DNA of 64,000 nt. It comes from Osedax fenrisi. Its lineage: Eukaryota > Annelida > Polychaeta > Sabellida > Siboglinidae. Every line of letters starts with the position of its first letter. Position 1 is the first letter of the stretch. This document shows positions 38,174 through 50,107 of the stretch, in pieces. Made by a program: the position numbers and the translations under genes. The stretch is from NCBI GenBank assembly GCA_964019155.1, contig OZ025244.1:48303969-48367968 (forward strand), in the 5' to 3' direction. The notes under the pieces were generated by a model. The model searched no databases. It saw only the letters and a list, made by a program, of their open reading frames with translations, and was not told the origin of the DNA.

Positions 38174-39216
38174 AAAGTATTACTCCTAAGTATAATCTCT
38201 TGTTCTCTCCTTTGAGAGTCAAAAATGGCAAGCAAGATGCTGCGAATATTGTTCACATTCTTTACTGACAAACCGGTCAGCGCACATCTTACATTGTATG
38301 CCAGCCTAGAGTTTTGAAATCACTGACTCGTATAGAATTGTATGTTTTTCAGTTGCGAATTGCGTAAGATCAGTAATAATGTCTTCCTCTTTCTTCGCTG
38401 GTTCCACTGCATCAGCACTGTTTGATGGTACATCTGTCTTTGTTATAGAATCATCGGTAGGTGCTGGAAGCACAGGCACACGTTCGTTGTGTATGAAACA
38501 GGCTTTCAGAAGGTTCATCATCAGCGATGTTAAAAGGCATATCGTTGATGGTAGGCGAGTTACTGTTAATTTGAGGTGGTGGTGGTTTCGTATGTCCGGC
38601 ATCATTACGATAGTCTCGCAAACTTTCTCCCGAGATTCTGCCCAGCTGCAGGAAATCTTGCGGTTTCGAATTCTTGAAGAGATTCCACTCTCGAGTAGAA
38701 AAGTAGCATCGGCGCAAGCGAGGGCAAATATAAAAGTTCGTGAAATAAACCGTGTACCGAAAAGAAACCGCACCCCGAAAAGGAAATCAAAAGTTGCCTA
38801 GTTGACGAGATCTTCGTTAGCCAATCGAATTCCATTGACGTGGTGAATTAGTCGCTAACCTTCAGTATATACTTCAGTATATATACGTCACTCATTATCG
38901 CGCTCGATATATTCGCTTCGTGTGATATTAATTGCGCGGCCAGATTCGCAATGCTCGTACTCGTTTATCCGGGATTATGCTGACGCATTCCGTTTTATCT
39001 TCATCGATATCAGCTTCCTCGTCGATACGTATTCGCCCCGAGGACGACGGAAAGTATTACTCCTAAGTATAATCTCAGGTTCTCTCTTTTGAGAGTCAAA
39101 AACGGAAATTAAGATGATGCGAATATTGTTCACATTCTTTACTTTCAAACCGGTCAGCGCATGTCTTACATTGAATTCCAGCCTAGAGTTTTGATATCAC
39201 TGATTCGTATAGCATT
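38174..39216 (-). pseudogene. PCF11-like mRNA 3'-end processing factor, broken
   Basis: PCF11 couples RNA polymerase II termination to pre-mRNA cleavage. On the - strand at 38470-38174 the frame gives EEDIITDLTQF, KHTILYESVISKL, a stop where Tyr is expected, AGIQCKMCADRF and QYSQHLACHFDSQRRE. This matches the conserved PCF11 segment ending in its first zinc finger (LYAGIQC..C..RF...YS.HLDWHF). The C-x2-C and H-x3-H ligands are intact. A second zinc-finger copy at 39049-39208 (GIQCKTCADRFESKECEQYS) has the last His replaced by Arg. Between them, at about 39010-38470, is another part of the gene with frameshifts, itself copied inverted at 39706-40250. The stop and frameshifts make it a pseudogene or misassembled. 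Confidence 0.65.
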
Positions 39217-39705
39217 GTATTCCAGCCTAGAGTTTTGATATCACTGATTCGTATATAATTGTATTCCAGCCTAGAGTTTTGATATCACAGATTCGTATAG
39301 AATTGTATTCAAGCCTAGAGTTTTGATATCACAGATTCGTATAGAATTGTATTCCAGACTAGAGTTTTGATATCACAGATTCGTATAGAATTGTATTCCA
39401 GCCTAGAGTTTTGAAATCACAGATTCGTATAGAATTGTATTCCAGCCTAGAGTTTTGATATCACAGATTCGTATAGAATTGTATTCCAGCCTAGAGTTTT
39501 GATATCACAGATTCGTATAGAATTGTATTCCAGCCTAGAGTTTTGATATCACAGATTCGTATAGAATTGTATTCCAGCCTAGAGTTTTGATATCACAGAT
39601 TCGTATAGAATTGTATTCCAGCCTAGAGTTTTGATATCACAGATTCGTATAGAATTGTATTCCAGCGTAGAGTTTTGATATCACAGACTCGTATAGAATT
39701 GTATG
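39164..39705. repeat. 44-bp minisatellite derived from PCF11-like coding sequence
   Basis: About twelve copies of a 44-bp unit (TATTCCAGCCTAGAGTTTTG, ATATCACAGATTCGTATAG, AATTG). Read on the - strand each unit encodes TILYESVISKL, a stop and AGIQ, the segment just before the PCF11-like zinc finger. Nearly all units carry TAG at the Tyr position. The copy at about 39660-39705 has TAC and so reads KLYAGIQ, the expected PCF11 residues. It sits between the arms of the inverted repeat. Confidence 0.9.
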
Positions 39706-40250
39706 TCCTGCCGACGACGATAAAACGGAATGCGTCAGGATAATCCCGGATATACGTACGAGAATCGCGAATCTGGCCGCGCAATTAATATCACACGAAG
39801 CGAATATATCGAGCGCGATAATGAGCGACGTATATATATTGAAGTATATACTGAAGGTTAGCGACGAGTTCACCGCTTCAATGGAATTCGATTGGCTAAC
39901 GAAGATCTCGTCAACTAGGCAACTTTTGATTTCATTTTCGGGGTGCGGTTTCTTTTCGGTACACGGTTTATTTCCCGAACTTTTCCGTTTGCCCTCGCTT
40001 GCGCCGCTGCTACTTTTCTACTCGAGAGTGGAAGCTCTTCAAGAATTCGAAACCGCAAGATTTCCTGCAGCTGGGCAGAATCTCGGGAGAAAGTTTGCGA
40101 GACTATCGTAATGATGCCGGACATACGAAACCACCACCACCTCAAATTAACAGTAACTCGCCTACCATCAACGATATGCCTTTTAACATCGCTGATGATG
40201 AAACTTCTGAAAGCCGGTTCCATACACAACGAACGTGTGCCTGTGCCTCC
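39706..40250 (+). pseudogene. Inverted copy of the PCF11-like fragment, right arm
   Basis: This arm is the reverse complement of about 38468-39010 with a few percent differences. On the + strand it reads KTECVRIIPDIRTRIANLAA and SDVYILKYILKVSDEF, then MEFDWLTKISSTRQ. After a frame change it reads FSTREWKLFKNSKPQDFLQ and KPPPPQINSNSPTINDMPFN. The upstream part is open here but shifted in the left arm, so this is the better-preserved copy. The homology stops at about 40245. Function of these N-terminal segments is unknown to me. Confidence 0.6.
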
Positions 40251-40450
40251 ATGATATCTTCATCGTCGTTCTCTATTCCTAAATACTCAATATTCATGGT
40301 GGTTGTAGTTTTGATCATTTGTTCCTCGTTCGACCCCGAACCTTGTACCAAGGAAGCGTGTACCCGAAGGCTAGTGGAGTGTATAAAGGTTGTGACCGAA
40401 GTGACAATATTGTACTGGCTAATTCGGGATGCAAGTGCAGTCGCACGCAT
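40251..40450 (-). pseudogene. Short coding-like fragment next to the right arm
   Basis: The - strand frame reads GSGSNEEQMIKTTTTMN and IEYLGIENDDEDIMEA, an acidic protein-like segment, and runs into the inverted arm at 40250 where the homology stops. It may be an exon of the same disrupted locus. No family recognised. Confidence 0.3.
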
Positions 40451-40472
40451 TGCGTGCGACGCCCGAATTAGC
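40418..40472. repeat. Two-tier GC-rich stem-loop
   Basis: Outer stem GCTAATTCGGG/CCCGAATTAGC and inner stem GTCGCACGCA/TGCGTGCGAC with a 1-nt loop. It lies at the right border of the GC-rich island. Confidence 0.85.
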
Positions 40473-40520
40473 TAGACGGTAAACATATTATGTAATAATT
40501 AACTTGAACTATATATTGGA

Positions 40521-40544
40521 CGCGTATGGAAAGTTCCATACGCG
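40521..40544. repeat. Perfect 11-bp inverted repeat
   Basis: CGCGTATGGAA, two bases, TTCCATACGCG. It is perfect over both arms and stands in AT-rich DNA 50 bp from the previous stem-loop. Confidence 0.9.
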
Positions 40545-40561
40545 ACACATAACAGTTACGA

Positions 40562-40599
40562 CCATTTAATGTTAGTGCCCATATTAGGTTACTTTCCCC
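40562..40599 (-). mobile_element. Isolated end of the 8266-9242 TIR family
   Basis: The reverse complement reads GGGGAAAGTAACCTAATATG, then GCACTAACATTAAATGG. It matches the left end of the 8266 element over about 38 bp and is followed by TA at 40600-40601. No partner end is nearby. Confidence 0.7.
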
Positions 40600-40603
40600 T
40601 ATA

Positions 40604-40629
40604 CTTATACATAAATCTGATAATAATAA

Positions 40630-40665
<36 letters not shown>

Positions 40666-41680
40666 GTAATATATACATATAGTAAATGTATATTAATATA
40701 TGGTTATATTCACTTGGATGGACTGTGGTGTGAATGGTATACCTACTGTCGAATATTCACCATGTGATGTTTACATTAGCCTATAGGTCGTCAGTTATAG
40801 AGTGTGCTATGTACAATGTTAACCATATATTCACATATATTTTATTCAAATTAATTTATATAATAGATTTGAATTATATATGTGTATATTAATAAATTAT
40901 TAAGTACATATATCATAGAATTTTAATATCACTATTTTTAATGTATATTATTTTGTTTATGTCTATTTTTACAAATATTTATTAATAATTATTAATTTTT
41001 AATATATATCTTATTAATATTTATTTTATTGTATATAATTTTAATTAAGTAGGTATCTCTATAAAATACAGTTTTTCCATAACATATAATCAATATAATC
41101 GTTTAAAAGTTATAGATAACATATATATATATATATGTTATTATATGTGTTATATCTTATTTATATTTATTATTAATAAACCAATCGATACTTAGGTTCG
41201 TAATTATATTTTATTATAATTGTAATCAATACCTATTAGGTTCGTAATCTTTTATCATCACCTACCTAGTGTTCGTAATCTAGATATGTGAGCTTATACC
41301 CCTAAACCTTTACCCCTAAGCATGTGCCATTAACACACGTGTGTCTACGTGCACGAGTGTGTGGTGTTCAGATGTACATTAACTACCTACTTCCTGTTAA
41401 TCGTTACCCCCTATTTCATGTATCCTACCGACACCCATTGGAGGAAGAGGAGTTCACATAGGAGGCAGGCTGTCACTCAAGTTGAGATTCTGGCTGTCAC
41501 TCGAGAGGACATGATAGTGTGGACATGATGAGGACACACCACTCTCTCCGATCTGAGTTCAACCGTTAGTAGGCAATAACATATTAAGTCACTTAATTTA
41601 TTATCTTTGTTAATTTTTTTTATAAACTTTAATACATTAACACATTTCATATAACATATTTGATTTTTTAAATAGAATTA

Positions 41681-41716
<36 letters not shown>

Positions 41717-44037
41717 TTATATATATACATAAATAGTAGATTTCGATATTATTTATATATATATACCTATATTTTGATAAAATAAATTAATCTCCATATT
41801 TAATATAACAGAATAATGAATATTTACATATCAGAAGATACTGGAAGATACAGAAGTCTTAAGTCATTAATATTGTAAGGACATTTATATTTAAAATAAT
41901 AATACATTATTGAATAAAAATCATAAACTAAATACTTGTATTATTTATTTATGATACAAATATTCCTTGTAGTTATTTAAAATATACACTTACTTTTAAA
42001 TATTATATTATATTTTTATAATCTTTTAAATTAATAATATATTTACTATATTGTATTTCAAGACATATATAACGACATTATTTAGATATGGCCTACTCTA
42101 CCCATCACTATAAAGTTACATCTTCTATATCAGAGGTCTTCTAGGATCCTACATCTGTCAGTGTATAATAGTTTTAGTATTAAGGTCAAATACCTCGAAA
42201 GTCGTCTGACTATTTTATTTGTCCGTTTATTGTGTTTCTTTTATAATGATTACAATAATAAAATGTATCTTATCTTATTATAAATGAGGTATTATGTTAT
42301 AACAACTAATTCCATGTTGAGACTGCAGGGTGTCATGTGTGATAAGGACCCTGTAAGAATACACGCTACCTCCTCGTGTAGTGGTGCAGTATTGTATAGT
42401 CCTATATTTCCCATATAGGTTGTAGATAATGTATAGGATATCAAGGATTTAGCGATGCAAGGATTTGACTACTATTAAGTTGACAAAATACGCAATTTAT
42501 ACTACAAACTATTTATTTATAATTCATTTTAGTTTATATTTCTTTATATGTAAAGTTACAAAATATATTACTATTATATATGATAAATTATACACATTTT
42601 TGAATACAATAACAATTAAATGTAGTGTTTTTTTTAAGAATATAACATTATTTTATAATAATAACCATTTCTTAAAATATACAGACATATTCAATACATA
42701 TAATAAATCAATAGGTCAATTTACAATGTAAAATTATACATATTTAAACTAAATATTTGTAACATGCTTGAGTATTATGTAATAATTCAACAATTAACTT
42801 TTTATATTTAAAATGATAGTATTGCCACCTATATTTAAAACTAATCGGCATTACAATTTATCTCATGTAAATACATACAAGTGACATAGCATGTGGATAG
42901 TTAGGTTATTAAGTATTTCATATAGGATTCACTGATGTCACAACAAGTGTTACATTTTATTTATATGAAATATACTGTTATTATACACATCAAATATCTA
43001 TAAAACTTGAAAATATCAAATAAAAGAGTAATGGAACTCTAATTAAGTTAGGATACAACCCAATATCACTTATTAAATATATATTAGTTACTTATCTATG
43101 TGTTTTCAAAGAATATCTGTAAAATATAAAATAAAACAACCTATATATATATAACATAATGATTATAATTAAAGAGAAATATAGTTTGTAAAGAAAACAG
43201 AAAGATTATCCAACGATATATGTTCATGTGAGAATCTAGAGAAATATCAGAGAAAGTTGAAATATTAGTAAGATTGTTATAATTAATACAGAGTATAATA
43301 ATTTATAATTAATTAAAGCAAATGATATTAAAATTGACCAATGTAAGACTATAGTAACATTCCAGTCACAGACTTTCCATTAACAATAGGAGTTAAAATA
43401 CATTGTTTATAATTGAGAAATTACATTATTTAAAGCTATAACAAAAAATTATTTTGTTAAAATATATATCATAGATTATTAATATTAAACAAATATTGTT
43501 AATAGATATTTAATTAATATTTCAATTTAGCAACAACATATTTTATTTTCCAATAATTGTAATATAGGTTAAGGGAATGCACTACATTCATTTTTTTTGG
43601 GTAAAAATTGATTTTAAATTTTTGTATTGATGTAAAATTATAATTTTTCAAATATTATCTTTTAAATGGTGTTTAAATTATATTATTCTTTTGTATATAT
43701 TGTGAATATTATATTATTTGTACCTGTATATTAATATATTATATTTTAAACTTGATTTACTCAGAATAATTATTGTTGACCAACCATGCTGACATAACAA
43801 TTATTAACTTTTTTACAATGAATATTTTTTTTTTTTTTTTCACTATAACTAGAAAAAACTGTAATATTTCAGTTTTATGTCAAAATTAAAAAATATTTAT
43901 TGAAAAAATTTTAATTAGCAATTTAGTTGGAAAATTAACGCGTTTTATCAGATATTTCAAGTATTTTCTAACGTGAAGATATGTAAACATCTATACATTT
44001 CAACATATAATATAAAAATTTTTTTTATAATATAAAA
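40604..44037. other. AT-rich intergenic DNA, no gene seen
   Basis: (TA)n tracts occur near 41688 and 41755. The 41270-41580 block is less AT-rich but has no frame. At 42200-42290 the T-rich text ending AATAAAATGTATCTTATC resembles a LINE 3' end. The + strand open frame at 42465-42731 is AT-driven with no domain. Confidence 0.5.
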
Positions 44038-44090
44038 TTTATTATTGATGCCGTACCCTAAATTATTATTGATGCCGTACCCTAAATTAT
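44038..44090. repeat. 24-bp tandem duplication
   Basis: Two copies of ATTGATGCCGTACCCTAAAT with a period of 24 bp, directly in front of a LINE fragment. Confidence 0.9.
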
Positions 44091-44095
44091 TAATA

Positions 44096-44400
44096 GGCTA
44101 GAATGATAACATACACATCATGGAAAGACAAGATTACCAACATACAAAGTACATGGAATGCCAAAGATCAATTGGGTAATTAAACAAAGAAAATTGCAAC
44201 TAGCAGGACACTGCATAAGGTACACAACTTAATTTTATGGAAGACAAAAAACGGCATGCCATACAACATACGAAACAGGGAGACAACCCACAACATCTAT
44301 ATACATCATAAAGAAACATTGGGTCTGTTAAGAAGACAAATTACGAACACTAATGACGGACCAAGAAAAATGGAAAATAATAACATGATAGGGTCGCGTG
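44096..44400 (+). mobile_element. LINE C-terminal fragment
   Basis: The + strand reads RKLQLAGHCIRYTT, then, after a frame change, LRTLMTDQEKWKI. The LaGHc.R motif and the terminal D(R/Q)xxW motif are characteristic of the C-terminal region of RTE/CFDP2-type LINEs. It is broken by stops and lacks polymerase motifs. Confidence 0.65.
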
Positions 44401-44988
44401 AGAACTCTGTAATTAGGTATTAATAAATAAATAATTAATCTTAGATTATATTTATTATAGAAATCATTTCCCCCAGGTCCCCCACATTCGTCTTTTCAGA
44501 TACCTATAGAAAAACAATAATTAATAAATATTGAAGTGAATGTGTATTATACAATAACTAAAAATGAAACTGTCTATATTAACATAATCAAGTCACTTTT
44601 TCCTCCTATTGACCCTTTGTTTCATTTCCTTTAGCACATCTCCTCATCTAGGACTTGATAGGATTTTAAATGTTCTTTGCATATAGCTGATGGAAATATA
44701 ATAATAATTAATAAATATTTAATTGAAGTTTTATTTATACATTCTTTTTTTTTAAATGTCTATTAGTAATAAATACATAGATATTGTGTAGGGATAGGTC
44801 AGGATGGTATTTGTAAATCATAAGTCTTTTTTAATTTTTGGAAAAGTTTATTTCATGTTTTAATGATGTTATAATATTGCTTTATAGTTTATGAGTATAT
44901 ATTGTATATATATATATAATATATATATAACATATATATAATGTATATATATATATAATATATATATAATAATTGTAATATATATATT

Positions 44989-45054
<66 letters not shown>

Positions 45055-45169
45055 TCCATATGAATAACTGTATTTAATACATATCTAATTAAAATTTCTT
45101 TTACAAATTAAAGTATGTACTCATAGGAACAACCTTTTTTTACAAAATATAATACTAATCACTGTGAAA

Positions 45170-45200
<31 letters not shown>

Positions 45201-45357
45201 TATATTGAATATTATATCAACTATTAATGACTAATATTGTTTATTGTTAACTCATGTTTTATATAAACAGGTCAACCATAATAATTATTATATTTGTAAT
45301 ATTAATTTATATAATAAATATACATTAAATAATAATATCAATTATATAAAAACTCAC
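44401..45357. other. AT-rich DNA, two weak exon-like words
   Basis: Short - strand segments near 44500-44465 (EKTNVGDLGEMISI) and 44690-44600 (FKILSSPR, stop, GDVLKEMKQRVNRRK) look protein-like but have no confirmed borders. A (TA)n run of about 50 bp sits at 45001-45051. Confidence 0.3.
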
Positions 45358-45437
45358 CATTGTTGCATATTCCTCCTCAGATTGCAGTGAGTTATCTATC
45401 TCTAGTAAATACCCAGTTGACGCAACTGCAACATACC
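45358..45437 (-). CDS. Candidate 80-bp exon
   Basis: On the - strand, acceptor ATCTAG precedes an open segment encoding YVAVASTGYLLEIDNS and LQSEEEYATM, followed by donor GTGAGT, a near-consensus 5' splice site. It lies downstream, in the same orientation, of the exon-like copy at 46456-46627. Both may belong to one transcription unit within the repeat. No family recognised. Confidence 0.35.
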
Positions 45438-45507
45438 CTAGATATAATAGCCTCAACTGTATTATTCTTTACCTTGTTCTTAGAATATATTGAATATAAA
45501 TTAAATG

Positions 45508-45538
<31 letters not shown>

Positions 45539-45661
45539 TAATAGATATATATTAAATAATTCAAACACATTATTTTTCCTGTTGAATTATTCTCATTTAT
45601 ATAATTATTGTAACTAGTTATTAAAAATAAGTTTATATAGGATACTCAAATTTTAATTATT

Positions 45662-45667
<6 letters not shown>

Positions 45668-45709
<42 letters not shown>

Positions 45710-46663
45710 TAGTTACTACTAGAGTATATAATAATATTGTATATTATATAATAGTATAAATATGTATCTTATAAGATCTTATATTATATATAAGAAACTT
45801 TATACAGTTAATATCATATATGATAATACTATATAAAGTATAGAATTGTAATTAGAAAAATACACTATATTATATTAATTACTTCAGTTATATATATATA
45901 ATAGAGTATATTATACATTTGAATTAGCATACGAAAAATCATAAAATAACTATAATATTAAATCCATATATGGATATCCAACTATAGTTATTAAGTAATT
46001 ATTAAGTAATTATTAAGTAACCTTATCTTTATTAAAATAACTATAATATTAAATCCATAGTTATTAAGTAATTATTAAGTAATTATTAAGTAACCTTATC
46101 TTTATTTTCATTGTAAATTAATTTTTCAATAATTCGAAAACTTCCATCATAAAATATAAGATTCCCGCATCTATTTTAGGAAATATTATATTATATATTT
46201 AATTATACATTTTATAATCTATATTTTATTAAGGATAGAATGATATTGATCATATTTGTACAACAGTTAACATTATTTATATATATACCTATTATTAATA
46301 TTATTTAAATTTAATTACATTGTGAGCTAAAGATAAAATAAATAATTGACCATATATGAATATATAGTATACTATCCATGGACTAATAACATATAATTGC
46401 ATATTTATTTTATATAGATATTTAACTAATGTTATTAATTAGATAACTAAATTACCTGTTTGATCAGTTTTCCTAGTAGCGCTACCTAGTACATCAATAT
46501 ATTCGTTTATATATTTTTGTATATACGTTATATGCTTTATCATCCCCATCAACTCACTATTCCTCTCCGGCAATTTTTATAATATTTTAAATTAAATTTG
46601 AAATTCTGCAAATAATTCATCAGTTTCCTGCATATTAATATATAGCATATAGTTATCATGATT

Positions 46664-46723
<60 letters not shown>

Positions 46724-47237
46724 ATAAAGTTAATGTTATAATACAGTTTATTAATCAAAGTAAAGACCTGTTGAACATAATAATAATATAAAATAATAAT
46801 AATTATAATAATAATAATAGTACCTACCCGATGAGATGAAGACCGAAGAATGATGCAATCTCACCGAGTGGAATTTATTCTATAGAAAAATAACGAAATA
46901 TACTTTACAGACGATACAAATATAAAATATCAGAAAAATAAACATTTACATGGCTATGGCTATGTAATTAACAAAGAGCGAGACACCGAAATATAGTTTA
47001 AAGTTTTTATGTAGATATATCGATTTCTGTTACGTAATGCTAAATGCATTTAATTTAATGCATAAATGTATATTACATTAATCGATATATCTACAACTTT
47101 GACTTTATAACATATATATATATATAATTATATAATTATATTCTAACAATTTAATTACATATTATAAATAATATATAAATATATTATAAAATTATATATT
47201 ATATAAACTTTTATATTATTATATATATGATATAATT

Positions 47238-47281
<44 letters not shown>

Positions 47282-47379
47282 GTATAAATACCTTATGTAT
47301 ATTGTAATGTGTTAACAAATAGATGCTTATCATGTTGAGTGTAGATGGACATAGAATATGTTAATAAATAAAATGGAAT

Positions 47380-47452
<73 letters not shown>
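45668..47452. mobile_element. Second copy of element C interior
   Basis: The sequence is collinear with about 30470-32060 at high identity, with indels and expanded (TA)n tracts. It lacks the CACTGTTA termini and the GGTATAAC arrays. It contains the exon-like segment 46456-46627 (- strand), same length and borders as 31128-31299 but with two stops. So the interior is a repeat in its own right, either independently mobile or left from another element with lost ends. Confidence 0.75.
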
Positions 47453-47454
<2 letters not shown>

Positions 47455-47685
47455 GGAGAATGACACCCTATAAAGCCCACGATGTATATTTGTGTATATG
47501 CTATGTAAAGACCCATTTTGAATAATGCATATTTTTTAACGTAATTTTAATATGATAACTAGTGTATTAACATAATTATAATACTAAAATGTTATTTTAA
47601 AAAAATCATTATTATAGGATATACATTTTTTGCTGGGCTTCTACATATATTATACATTTACTTACGTATTTGTTGAGCTTTAAAT

Positions 47686-47741
47686 ACCCTGTAAACTTTG
47701 TACCACCATAAAGACCCTGTAAACTTTGTACCACCATAAAT
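47686..47741. repeat. 28-bp tandem duplication
   Basis: ACCCTGTAAACTTTGTACCA plus CCATAAAG occurs twice head to tail. Nearby text at 47466-47500 (ACACCCTATAAAGCCC) is similar in style; the block 47453-47760 may be one small transposon. Confidence 0.85.
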
Positions 47742-48289
47742 GCCCATATTAATAAAGTATATCGGTAACCAGTCACTTCGTCCGCTATTTTTTTGATTAT
47801 ATACCTACAATGTAGGTCCTACATTGATACATAGAGAATTAATTTATTTGACGAGGTGGATTTTTGATTTGGTACATAGTGATTTTCGGACGAAGTGAAT
47901 AGTATTCTAATAGTATATTTAGTAAAATAAAATAGCCAAGTTTTAATTATATAATTGTATTACTCTTCTTTATTACTCTTCCTATAATAATTTACTAATT
48001 TGTTGTTCTTGTATAATCATTATGATTATAATATATGATTGTCATTATACAAATTATTATTAAAATCTTATTAAATAATAGTTATAATAATAAATCAATT
48101 TTACTTAATTTATTCAATATTATTCATATAATTGAATGGAAACCTAACTTTTTAACACATTAAATATGCCTGGATAATACAGTGGATTAAATTCTGATTA
48201 TTTTTGAATTCAATAATATATTCATTATATTATATCAATTGATATATTCAATATTATTGAATTAATCAATTTAATTTATAATATTATTA

Positions 48290-48515
48290 TAATAATTATA
48301 TTATATAAATTAAATAATTTAATATAATTATTATAATAATAATTAATAATTATTATAATAATAATTAATAATTATTATAATAATAATTAATAATTATTAT
48401 AATAATAATTAATAATTATTAATTAAATTATATAATTATATAAATTAAATAATTTAATATAATTATTATAATAATAATTAATAATTATTAATTAAATTAT
48501 ATAATTATAATAATT
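48290..48515. repeat. Pure A/T tandem and palindromic repeat
   Basis: Units of TAATTATTATAATAATAAT recur six or more times. A longer block, AATTTAATATAATTATTATA, is duplicated at 48309 and 48452. The sequence contains no G or C and is almost fully self-complementary. Confidence 0.9.
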
Positions 48516-48523
48516 ATTATATT

Positions 48524-49100
48524 TGATTACGTCTGGTGAAGCAACCCAGATTAACTTTAGTTTTAATAATTACTAACTATATAATATTAACAAATTAACT
48601 ATATTATATAAATAAAATATAATATATGTAATACTTCAATACACGTATATCTAAGATCTAATTAGCTATATAATAAAAATAAGACTTGGTAGTCTATAGA
48701 CTGGGTATAGAGTCTATAAAGTCTATAGAGGGTAGCATATTGTATAACGATCCAAAGGTCTTCGGTTCAATCCTAGCCTGAGGCAAATAATATAAATTTT
48801 TAATTAATATTATAATTATTATCAATTTTTATAATATATTACTATTTAAATTTAAAATGTAATCACTTTTTTGATAACATTATACAAAAGTTCACTATTA
48901 TATTTATTATAGCATATTTAGTAAAATAAAGACTAAGTTTAATCATAGAATTTGATTACTCTTGTATAATATTTTATTAATTTTATGTATAATCATTATA
49001 ATAATAAATGAATTTTACTATATTTATTAAATAGTATTAATGTAATTTAAATGAAACCAAACATATTAATACATTAAATATGCCTGGTTTAAATTCTTAT
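48524..49100 (+). mobile_element. tRNA-like repeat family B, copy 1
   Basis: The copy is homologous to 53025-53600 and 53690-54115. The core at 48681-48786 holds a TGGTAGTCTA A-box-like word and the B box GGTTCAATCCT (48764-48774), then AGCCTGAGGCAAATA. Here the A box region is expanded by a tandem of TAGTCTATA. Flanking 5' (CCAGATTAACTTTAGTTTTA) and 3' blocks are shared by all copies, so the mobile unit is about 570 bp. Confidence 0.75.
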
Positions 49101-49103
49101 TAT

Positions 49104-50107
49104 AATGATACATAAGCTGGTATATTAAGGATTCTAGATTTATTTTTCTAATCAGATTACGATAATCTGTTATCTGACAGATAATATCTGAGAGATATAC
49201 AAATTTAATTTGTAATTAGTAATTTGAAATTACTATTAATTTTAATTTTAAATAAACTTATAGAAATAACTTAATTATAATTCGAATACATACATACATA
49301 GTAGATCAATAGAGTTTTATAATATAACCTAAAAATAATAGTAGTATTTAAAATATATGTAAATAATATTTGTCTATATATTCTTAGAATAATTCTAATT
49401 ATTTTTATAAATTTTCAAATAATATATATCGCAAAGTATATTTAAGTATATCTGTCTATAGCGTAGTGGTTAAAGGGGTGTATCACAAATAAACTACTCT
49501 CAGATTGCCTATAGGTTCGAACCCCTGACGAGGTAAATATATAATTTTTTTTGTTAAATATATAAGTTTATTATTAATATATTCTTAAAAATAAATTATT
49601 TTATAATATAAATTTTATTTGAATAAATTACTAATTATGTATATATTAATTCTTTATCATTAACATTCCCATATATATTTAATAATTTCCCAATTTATAT
49701 GAATTAAATTATTATTATATATATATATAATATTAATTAATGAAAGTATTATGCATATTTAATTATTAATTAATACAAATATTGTATATACTGTATACAT
49801 ACGTTTAGAGAAACGTGTTTCTCTAAATCTATATGACTGTATATGATATGATGATGCATTCATAGTCCAAATACATATATTACCATTACATGCTATTATA
49901 TAACATAAAGGTAAAGATAATATTAATATTTTGTATAATTATACAATTAACAATTAATTGTATAGTGTTACATGGTAGTGTAGAATAAATGTATCTTTAA
50001 CATTAAGGACCAGTTATATTATATTTATGAATAACTATTATATACTAATTATTTTATATAAATATATGTATATATATTTTATATTAAAAGTGAAGTCTGC
50101 AGAAATA

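Noticed and set aside
38379..38801. + strand 140-codon frame, and the mirrored - strand frame at 39915-40229
   Set aside because: They are antisense shadows of the PCF11-like fragment; the protein-like signal is on the opposite strand.
20545..39705. CRISPR-like arrays (23-bp, 44-bp and 12-bp repeats)
   Set aside because: Repeats are contiguous with no unique spacers, there are no cas genes, and the DNA is eukaryotic.
36555..40450. Endogenous viral insertion as the source of the GC-rich island
   Set aside because: No viral hallmark gene is recognisable, part of it is PCF11-like, and the AT-rich gap with splice signals suits a cellular gene better.
49447..49535. tRNA gene with perfect B box
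   Set aside because: It does not form a full cloverleaf, and its inverted copy at 51712 shares the long flanks of a repeat.
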